A stretch of 58,197 bases of DNA from Nocardioides sp. YIM 152315 (GTDB lineage: Bacteria > Actinomycetota > Actinomycetes > Propionibacteriales > Nocardioidaceae): NCBI RefSeq assembly GCF_029210375.1, contig NZ_JARGER010000003.1, positions 1 through 58,197 of the forward strand, read 5' to 3'. The notes beneath the pieces are model-generated. The model did not search any database. It was not told the DNA's origin and worked only from the letters and a program-made list of their open reading frames with translations. Positions 16,391 to 22,071 of this stretch are shown in pieces (within the stretch, counting starts at the first letter, position 1; every line of letters starts with the position of its first letter). A program made the translations under genes and the position numbers.

Positions 16391-17065
16391 GGTGGCGAGG
16401 GCCAGCGCCGATGCGACGAGGTAGTCGCGCACCTGGTCGGGCGAGATCGCGCCGACGGTGGGGATCCCCGGGGCGACCTCCTTCACGAGGATGCCGACCC
16501 GGGCGAGCTGGAGGGCGCCGAGGCCGCTCGCGTAGAGGGTGTTGGCGAGCAGCACCGGGTCCGCGACGCGGAACTCGCCCGCCTCGACACCGTCCTCGAG
16601 CACCTGGGTCAGCAGCGAGAGGCAGCCGGAGATGCCGCGGCCGAGCCGGAAGAGCGCACTCTCGGAGATCTCGTCGAGCAGGTCGGGGCCGGTGCGCCGC
16701 ATGATCGTCTGCGCGCAGTCGACGAACGCGGGGTGGGAGACGCCGTAGTCGACGAAGGCCGTGACCACCGCGCGCAGCTGCTGCGCCGGGTCGGCGGCAC
16801 CCTCGACCGCGCGGGCCAGGGCGACCCGGAGCTCCTCGAGGTACTCGACGAGCGTCAGCGCGAAGAGCTCCTCCTTGCCGGTGAAGTGCCGGTAGACGAT
16901 CGCCCGGTTGATCCCGACCGCCTTCGCGATGTCCTCGATCTGGGCGTCGCGGACCCCGCGCTCGTCGAAGAGCCCGCGCGTCGCCGCGATGATCTCCTTC
17001 TCCCGGGCGCGGCGCCGGGCAGCTGCGGCCGTACGTCGGCCGTCGGTCTCGGGAGCAGTCGCCAT
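16385..17065 (-). CDS. TetR-family transcriptional repressor
   Basis: This 226-residue protein has a TetR N-terminal helix-turn-helix at about residues 25-70 (IIAATRGLFDERG, QIEDIAKAVGINRAIVYRHFTGKEELF). The ligand domain is hydrophobic, as in acyl-CoA-responsive members. Start 17065 is preferred: a TACGAT -10 box lies 6 nt upstream, and the longer reading would run into the operator. A perfect palindrome at 17083-17103 sits just upstream of the -10, suggesting autoregulation. Position next to fadA2/fabG4/htdX suggests control of that lipid module. Confidence 0.9.
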   Translation of the reverse strand: MATAPETDGRRTAAAARRRAREKEIIAATRGLFDERGVRDAQIEDIAKAVGINRAIVYRHFTGKEELFALTLVEYLEELRVALARAVEGAADPAQQLRAVVTAFVDYGVSHPAFVDCAQTIMRRTGPDLLDEISESALFRLGRGISGCLSLLTQVLEDGVEAGEFRVADPVLLANTLYASGLGALQLARVGILVKEVAPGIPTVGAISPDQVRDYLVASALALATR

Positions 17066-17071
17066 GGCGTC

Positions 17072-17077
17072 ATCGTA
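17072..17077 (-). promoter_or_regulatory. -10 box of the tetR promoter (probable leaderless)
   Basis: TACGAT on the minus strand ends 6 nt before the tetR ATG. The operator palindrome begins 5 nt further upstream, over the -10/-35 spacer. Confidence 0.5.
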
Positions 17078-17082
17078 CGAGC

Positions 17083-17103
17083 CGTGCAACCCCGTGTTGC
17101 ACG
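17083..17103. promoter_or_regulatory. TetR operator: perfect palindrome
   Basis: CGTGCAAC-N5-GTTGCACG has perfect 8-bp arms with spacer CCCGT, placed immediately upstream of the tetR -10 box. This is the geometry of an autoregulated TetR operator. Confidence 0.75.
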
Positions 17104-17133
17104 CGTGTCACGGAATCGGGCGAGCGACCCGAA

Positions 17134-18657
17134 TCAGCCCAGGAAGCCCCGCACCGTGTCGATCGTGTCGATCTCGGAGACGGGCTTGTCGTCGCGGTAG
17201 CGGACCACCCGCGCGAATCGGAGCGCGACGCCGCCGGGATAGCGGGTGGAGCGCTGCACGCCGTCGAAGGCGATCTCGACGACCTGCTCGGGCCGCACGT
17301 GGACGACGTGTCGGGAGCGATGGATCTCCAGCCCGAGGAAGCGCTCGGTCTGCCAGGTCAGCATCTCGTCCGTCATCCCCTTGAACGTCTTGCCCAGCAT
17401 CACGAGGTCACCGGTGGCCGGGTCGCGGGCGCCCAGGTGGATGTTGGAGAGCCAGCCGTGGCGGCGGCCCGAGCCCCACTCGACGGCGAGCACGACCAGG
17501 TCGAGGGTGTGCACGGGCTTGACCTTGACCCACGCGGCGCCGCGGCGGCCGGCGTCGTAGGTCGCGGTCAGCGACTTCACCACCACGCCCTCGTGGCCGG
17601 AGCCGATCGTGTTGCCGAGGAACGCCTCCGCCTCGTCGGGCGAGGCGGTCACCAGGCGTGGCACCCGGTGTGTCTCGGGGACCAGCCGGTCGAGCGCGGC
17701 GGCGCGCTCGGATGCGGGCGAGTCCAGCAGGTCGCGGCCGTCGAGGTGTAGCACGTCGAAGAAGTACGGCGTCACGAAGACCCCCTCGGCCATGGCCGCG
17801 CGCGACGCGGTCTCCTGGAAGGGCCGGGGCCGGCCGGCCTCGTCGAGGGCCAGGGCCTCGCCGTCGAGCACGAACGACGTGGCCGGCAGCGACCGGGCCA
17901 CGTCGACCACCTCGGGCAGCCGCGCGGTGATGTCCTCGAGCGATCGCGTCGCCACGACGACGTCGTCGCCGGAGCGGTGCACCTGGATCCGGATGCCGTC
18001 GAGCTTCACGTCGACCGCGACCGGCGCGCCGCCCCCGGCCTTGGCGAGTGCCTCGGCGACCGACGGCGCGCTCGAGGCGAGCATCGGCAGCACCGGCCGG
18101 CCGACCTCGAGCCCGACCGCCGCCAGCGCGTCGACGCCCTCGAACGCCGAGCGGGCGACGGCGACCGTCGAACCGCCGAGCATCGCGGCGCGGCGCACGG
18201 CCGCCAGCGGGACCTCGGCGGCCGTCGCCAGCCCCTCCTGCACGAGCGAGTCGAGCGCGCCCTGGCGCACCTCTCCGGTGACGACGCCGCGCAGCCACTG
18301 CTGCTCCTCCGCGGTCGCCCGCCCGAAGAGCTCGGCGACCGCCGCCGCCCGCGCGCTCTGCGAGCCCGGGCCGGACAGGCCCGCGATTCGGTCGAAGGCG
18401 TCGTGCACCTCCATGACCGTCAGCGTCGACGACGGCGCCGGATCCGGCAGCGAGGTGAGCCCGCGCCAGCCCAGGCCGGTGCGACGCTGGCGCAGTGTGC
18501 CGCCGACGTACGCCGTGACGGTCTCGACCTCGTCGGTCGAGTTGGTGGCGGCGCTGCCCAGCAGCGCGGCGATCGCCGCCACCTTGGCCTTGCGCGACCG
18601 GGTGGCGGCGACCGTCGCGGAGGTGGCGACGAGGTCCGCGAGCAGCATGGAGTCCAT
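17134..18657 (-). CDS. ligB: ATP-dependent DNA ligase (LigB/LigC-like, single polypeptide)
   Basis: This 507-residue ATP-dependent ligase has an N-terminal DNA-binding domain (about 1-205), then the adenylation motif KLDGIR with AMP-acceptor K218, FVLDGEAL (motif III), EGVVVKS (motif IV), WVKVKP (motif V) and a C-terminal OB fold. This matches LigB-type enzymes of mycobacteria. It seals nicks; it could supply ligation for the ligase-less LigD protein at 125-1705, but the two are 15 kb apart. An in-frame ATG at 18648 is an alternative start. Confidence 0.93.
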   Translation of the reverse strand: MDSMLLADLVATSATVAATRSRKAKVAAIAALLGSAATNSTDEVETVTAYVGGTLRQRRTGLGWRGLTSLPDPAPSSTLTVMEVHDAFDRIAGLSGPGSQSARAAAVAELFGRATAEEQQWLRGVVTGEVRQGALDSLVQEGLATAAEVPLAAVRRAAMLGGSTVAVARSAFEGVDALAAVGLEVGRPVLPMLASSAPSVAEALAKAGGGAPVAVDVKLDGIRIQVHRSGDDVVVATRSLEDITARLPEVVDVARSLPATSFVLDGEALALDEAGRPRPFQETASRAAMAEGVFVTPYFFDVLHLDGRDLLDSPASERAAALDRLVPETHRVPRLVTASPDEAEAFLGNTIGSGHEGVVVKSLTATYDAGRRGAAWVKVKPVHTLDLVVLAVEWGSGRRHGWLSNIHLGARDPATGDLVMLGKTFKGMTDEMLTWQTERFLGLEIHRSRHVVHVRPEQVVEIAFDGVQRSTRYPGGVALRFARVVRYRDDKPVSEIDTIDTVRGFLG

Positions 18658-18678
18658 TCAAGCCGACCCCGACGACAC

Positions 18679-18684
18679 TAGTGT
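18679..18684 (+). promoter_or_regulatory. -10 box of a probable leaderless promoter
   Basis: TAGTGT ends 7 nt before GTG 18692. It supports that start within a frame that is open far upstream. Confidence 0.5.
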
Positions 18685-18691
18685 CGGAGCC

Positions 18692-19732
18692 GTGGGACGG
18701 AGGCAACGACTGCTCCTCGAGGCCGAGCGCCGCTGGGATGGGCTGCGCCGCAGCCGACGAGCCGGTCGGACGCCCGCCCACTTCCGGATCGACACCTACC
18801 TCGGTCACGGCGGAGCCGAGGGTGTGGTGGTCCGCGGCCGGGTCCTCGACAACCCGCCGCCCGCCCCGGTCATGGAGGGAGAGGGGCTCGGGGCGGCGCT
18901 GCGCCGGAGCGTGAGCCAGTTCGTGACCGACGAGCTGCCCGGCGTCCCACTCCGGATCGCCGTCGGCGACGCCACCGCGGAGGTCGTCACCGACGGCGAG
19001 GGCTACTTCCGCGCCGAGCTGCGCCCGAGCGACGTGGTCAGCCCGTGGCAGGAGGGCTGGGTCGAGCTGGCCGGCGAGTACCGAGGGCTGACCGGGCACC
19101 GCGCGCCGGTGCGGGTGCGGGTGCCCGGGCCCGAGGCCCGGTTCGGCATCGTCTCCGACATCGACGACACGATCCTCGAGACCGGCGTGCAGCGGGTCGG
19201 GCAGATGCTGCGGCAGACCTTCGCCGGCTCGGCGCTGACCCGGACGCCGTTCCCGGGTGCGGCGGAGCTCTACCGTGACCTCGTCGCCGCGGGGCAGGGC
19301 AACCCGGTCTTCTACGTCTCGTCGAGCCCGTGGAACCTGCACGCGTTCCTGCTCGGCTTCCTCCGCCACCGCGACTTCCCGCTCGGTCCCGTGCTGCTGC
19401 GCGACCTGATCGGCGGCCACGACGGCCGCGCCCGCAAGCACGAGCGCATCGAGGAGGTGCTGCGGCTGCACCCGCGGCTGCCGTTCGTGCTCATCGGCGA
19501 CTCGGGGGAGAAGGACCCGCAGGTGTACGCCGACATCGTGCGCGCCCATCCCGGCCGGATCCGGGCCGTCTACATCCGCGAGGTGCGGCTGGACCCCGGC
19601 GACGGCCGGGTCGAGCAGGTCACCGACGCCTGGGAGGAGGACGTCCCGTTCGTGCTGGCGGCCGACAGCGACGGCGTACGTCGGCACGCCGAGCGCATCG
19701 GTCTGCTCACCACCCCGGCGGCAGGTTCGTGA
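18692..19732 (+). CDS. App1-family (DUF2183) phosphatidate phosphatase-like protein
   Basis: This 346-residue protein has the HAD-like catalytic motif DIDDT at 156-160, followed by NPVFYVSSSPWNLHAFL and VLIGDSGEKDP, which match the App1 phosphatase domain. The N-terminal about 145 residues form a beta-rich domain. Yeast App1 dephosphorylates phosphatidic acid; bacterial substrates are not established. There is no signal peptide, so it is probably cytosolic or membrane-associated. Its last 26 nt overlap the end of the convergent crotonase gene. Confidence 0.85.
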   Translation: MGRRQRLLLEAERRWDGLRRSRRAGRTPAHFRIDTYLGHGGAEGVVVRGRVLDNPPPAPVMEGEGLGAALRRSVSQFVTDELPGVPLRIAVGDATAEVVTDGEGYFRAELRPSDVVSPWQEGWVELAGEYRGLTGHRAPVRVRVPGPEARFGIVSDIDDTILETGVQRVGQMLRQTFAGSALTRTPFPGAAELYRDLVAAGQGNPVFYVSSSPWNLHAFLLGFLRHRDFPLGPVLLRDLIGGHDGRARKHERIEEVLRLHPRLPFVLIGDSGEKDPQVYADIVRAHPGRIRAVYIREVRLDPGDGRVEQVTDAWEEDVPFVLAADSDGVRRHAERIGLLTTPAAGS

Positions 19733-20492
19733 AGTCCGGCTCGCGGCCCTCCGCGAACGCCGCCAGCGCCTCGAGGTTGGCCGGACCGCCCATCAGCGCG
19801 CCGAAGGCGGCGTTCTCCCGCTCGCGGGCCGCGTCGATCCCCGACCGCAGGGGCGCGGTCATGGCGCGCTTGACCGCCACCAGCGACGAGATCGGCCGGG
19901 CGGCCAGCAGCTCCGCGTGGCGGCGGGCCTCCGCCAGCAGCTCGTCGGGCTCGCAGACCCGCCAGACCAGGCCCATCTCGCGCGCCTGGTCCGCCGAGAT
20001 CCACTCCGCCGACAGCAGCACCCAGGCCGCGTCCTGGCGCCCGAGCAGCCGGGGGAGCAGGTACGACGAGGCCGCCTCGGGCGCGACGCCCAGGCTCGTG
20101 AACGGGCACTTGAGCCGCGCCGTGCTCGACATGAAGGCGAGATCGGCGAAGCCGAGGATCGTGGCGCCGATGCCCAGGCCGACGCCGTTGACCGCACAGA
20201 CCAGTGGCTTCGGGAGCTCGACGAGCGCGTCGACGAGCCCCAGGAAGCCGTGCACGCCCGGCACGAAGCCGGGGTCGGTCGCCCGCGCGTGCATCTCGAC
20301 CAGGTCGGTGCCGGCGCTGAACGCCCGGCCGCTGCCGGTCAGCAGCACCACGGCGACACCCGGGTCGTCGGCGGCGGCCCGCAGCGCCTCGGTCGTCGCG
20401 TCGTAGAGCGCCTCGTCGAACGCGTTCAGCGCGTCCGGTCGGTCGAGCGTGAGCGTGCGGACCCGGTGGCGGTCCTCGATGCGGAGCGACAT
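19707..20492 (-). CDS. Crotonase-superfamily protein, probable delta3-delta2-enoyl-CoA isomerase
   Basis: This 261-residue crotonase fold has SGRAFSAGTDL and GVGLGIGATILGFADL. The two hydratase glutamates are absent: the GGGCE position reads GIGAT, and the QPE position reads CPF. It instead has LGVAPEAASSYLLPRLLG, which resembles the catalytic SPEGCSSY segment of peroxisomal-type enoyl-CoA isomerases. I therefore favour an isomerase acting on unsaturated acyl or steroid side-chain CoA esters over a hydratase. Start 20492 is supported by a TACTCT box 6 nt upstream. A KstR-like operator overlaps that box, so expression is probably repressed without steroid-type inducers. Confidence 0.8.
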   Translation of the reverse strand: MSLRIEDRHRVRTLTLDRPDALNAFDEALYDATTEALRAAADDPGVAVVLLTGSGRAFSAGTDLVEMHARATDPGFVPGVHGFLGLVDALVELPKPLVCAVNGVGLGIGATILGFADLAFMSSTARLKCPFTSLGVAPEAASSYLLPRLLGRQDAAWVLLSAEWISADQAREMGLVWRVCEPDELLAEARRHAELLAARPISSLVAVKRAMTAPLRSGIDAARERENAAFGALMGGPANLEALAAFAEGREPDFTNLPPGW

Positions 20493-20498
20493 GCGCCG

Positions 20499-20504
20499 AG
20501 AGTA
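20499..20504 (-). promoter_or_regulatory. -10 box of the enoyl-CoA isomerase promoter
   Basis: TACTCT on the minus strand lies 6 nt upstream of the ATG at 20492 and overlaps the start of the KstR-like box. Confidence 0.5.
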
Positions 20505-20516
20505 GAACATGTTCCA
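20503..20516. promoter_or_regulatory. KstR-like operator
   Basis: TAGAACATGTTCCA fits TnnAACnnGTTnnA, the established site of the cholesterol-catabolism repressor KstR in Mycobacterium and Rhodococcus. It overlaps the isomerase -10 and lies 27 nt upstream of the -10 box of the divergent glycosylase gene. Confidence 0.7.
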
Positions 20517-20542
20517 GGTCGGTCGGCGGGGGCGACGTCGAC

Positions 20543-20548
20543 TAGCGT
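20543..20548 (+). promoter_or_regulatory. -10 box of a probable leaderless promoter
   Basis: TAGCGT ends 7 nt before GTG 20556, which selects that codon over the adjacent GTG at 20559. Confidence 0.5.
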
Positions 20549-20555
20549 CGGGGCC

Positions 20556-21488
20556 GTGGTGGGGTCCCGGGTTCGTGTGTGGCGCCCGGACTGGCCGTGT
20601 CCGGTCGCGGTCGTGCTCGCCGTCCACAAGCGAGGCGGCGGCGACCCGACGTACCGCATCGACGGCGAGCGCCACTGGCGCGGCATCCGTACGCCGCAGG
20701 GCGCCGCCACCCTGGCGGTCGAGGCGCGCTCCGGTGAGCGCACCGTGCGCGCCGAGGCGTGGGGTCCCGGCGCCGACTGGGTGCTCGAAGGCCTGCCGGC
20801 GCTGCTCGGTGCCGACGACGACGTCGCGACCTTCGAGCCGCGGCACCCGATCGTGGCGGAGGGCTGGCGCCGCTACGGCGACTGGCGGATCGGCCGCAGC
20901 GGCCTGGTGATGGAGGCCCTGACGCCGGCGGTCATCGAGCAGCGGGTGACCGGCCAGGAGGCGTTCGCGGGGTTCCGGATGCTGGTGCACCGGTACGGCG
21001 AGCGCGCCCCGGGACCGGGAGCCGACCTCCGGTTGTGGGTGCAGCCGGGCGCGGACACGATCCGGCGGGTCCCGTCGTGGGAGTGGCTGCGGATGCACGT
21101 GGACCCGGCCCGGTCGCGGGCGCTGGTCACCGCCGCGCGGGTGGCCGACTCGCTCGAGCGGACCGTCGGCCTGCCCGGCGACGAGGTCGAGCGCCGGCTC
21201 ACCAGCCTGCCCGGCATCGGGGTCTGGACGGCCGCCGAGGTGCGCCAGCGCGCGCACGGCGACGCCGACGCGGTCTCCTTCGGCGACTACCACGTGGCCC
21301 CCGACGTGGGCTGGGCCGTGGCCGGCCGTCCCTTCGACGACGACGAGCTCGCCGACTTCCTCGAGCCCTGGCGGCCGCACCGCGGACGGGTGCCCGTGCT
21401 GCTGGGCCTCGCCGCCGGACGGCGACCGCGCCGCGGCCCTCGGATGGCCCCGCGGACGCACCTGCCCGCCCGAGTCACCCGCGGCTAG
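20556..21488 (+). CDS. AlkA-like HhH-GPD DNA glycosylase
   Basis: This 310-residue protein has a helix-hairpin-helix with LTSLPGIGVWTAAEVRQRAHG followed by DADAVSFGDYH, which holds the catalytic Asp position of the AlkA/3-methyladenine glycosylase family. Upstream, IVEQ-like AVIEQRVTGQEAF and the Pro/Arg-rich N-terminal half resemble actinobacterial AlkA-related proteins lacking the Ada domain. It probably excises damaged bases. The tail is short and basic (RRPRRGPRM). It is divergent from the isomerase gene and convergent with marR. Confidence 0.82.
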   Translation: MVGSRVRVWRPDWPCPVAVVLAVHKRGGGDPTYRIDGERHWRGIRTPQGAATLAVEARSGERTVRAEAWGPGADWVLEGLPALLGADDDVATFEPRHPIVAEGWRRYGDWRIGRSGLVMEALTPAVIEQRVTGQEAFAGFRMLVHRYGERAPGPGADLRLWVQPGADTIRRVPSWEWLRMHVDPARSRALVTAARVADSLERTVGLPGDEVERRLTSLPGIGVWTAAEVRQRAHGDADAVSFGDYHVAPDVGWAVAGRPFDDDELADFLEPWRPHRGRVPVLLGLAAGRRPRRGPRMAPRTHLPARVTRG

Positions 21489-21500
21489 GTCCGGGGAGGC

Positions 21501-21530
21501 CAGGTCAGCTCAGGTCGGCTCAGGTCAGCC
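21501..21530. repeat. Three 10-bp tandem repeats at the marR stop
   Basis: CAGGTCAGCT, CAGGTCGGCT and CAGGTCAGCC follow each other, spanning the marR stop codon (21520-21522) and the gap to the convergent glycosylase gene. The array is short, with no spacer, and is probably the result of slippage. Confidence 0.6.
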
Positions 21531-21996
21531 AGGCGTCGTCGGAGAGCTCCTCCGCCGCCGCGTTGAAGGCGGTCAGGCCCCGCACCGTCGCGTCCACGTC
21601 GGCGGACTCCATCTGCGACAGCACGGTGGTGATCTCCGCGTGGCGTGCGGCGGTCACCTCGGCGACGACCGCCGCTCCGGCGCGCGTGATCGCGATCTCG
21701 ACCGCCCGCCCGTCGTCGGGTGACGGCCGGCGGTCGACGAGGGCCGCCCGGTGCAGCCGGGTGCAGTGCCGGCTCGCGTTCGACTGGTCCACACCGAGAT
21801 GGGTGGCGAGGTCGCCGACCGACTGCGGTCCCTGGCTCGCCAGGATCACCAGGACGCGGTGCTGGGCGACGGTGACGTCGACCGAGGCGGACTGCACCGA
21901 CCGCAGCGCCACGGCGAGCAGCGCCCGGCTGGCGGTCAGCACGGCGTCGGCGGCATCCGACTCCAGGTCCTCGCGGGTGCGCGGCGACCGGGTCAT
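21520..21996 (-). CDS. MarR-family transcriptional regulator
   Basis: This 158-residue winged-helix regulator has the MarR signature: VAQHRVLVILASQGPQSVGDLATHLGVDQSNASRHCTRLHRAALVDRR for the helix-turn-helix and SPDDGRAVEIAITRAG for the wing. It is divergent from the large six-gene operon starting at 22072. The gap holds the 16-nt palindrome CATGCGCATGCGCATG, a likely operator, so it probably controls itself and the operon in response to a small molecule. Confidence 0.9.
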   Translation of the reverse strand: MTRSPRTREDLESDAADAVLTASRALLAVALRSVQSASVDVTVAQHRVLVILASQGPQSVGDLATHLGVDQSNASRHCTRLHRAALVDRRPSPDDGRAVEIAITRAGAAVVAEVTAARHAEITTVLSQMESADVDATVRGLTAFNAAAEELSDDAWLT

Positions 21997-22032
21997 CGGC
22001 TCGTCCCTCCTGGGTCAGCTGGACCCAGATTA

Positions 22033-22048
22033 CATGCGCATGCGCATG
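22033..22048. promoter_or_regulatory. Probable MarR operator palindrome
   Basis: CATGCGCATGCGCATG is a perfect 16-nt palindrome with internal GCGCAT repeats. It lies 36 nt upstream of marR and 23 nt upstream of the divergent operon start. MarR proteins typically bind such 16-20 nt inverted repeats. Confidence 0.6.
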
Positions 22049-22071
22049 CTCACTTCGGGAACCAGTCCTTC

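Noticed and set aside
21501..21530. Tandem 10-bp repeats as a CRISPR or operator array
   Set aside because: There are no spacers, only three short units, and they overlap a stop codon between convergent genes.
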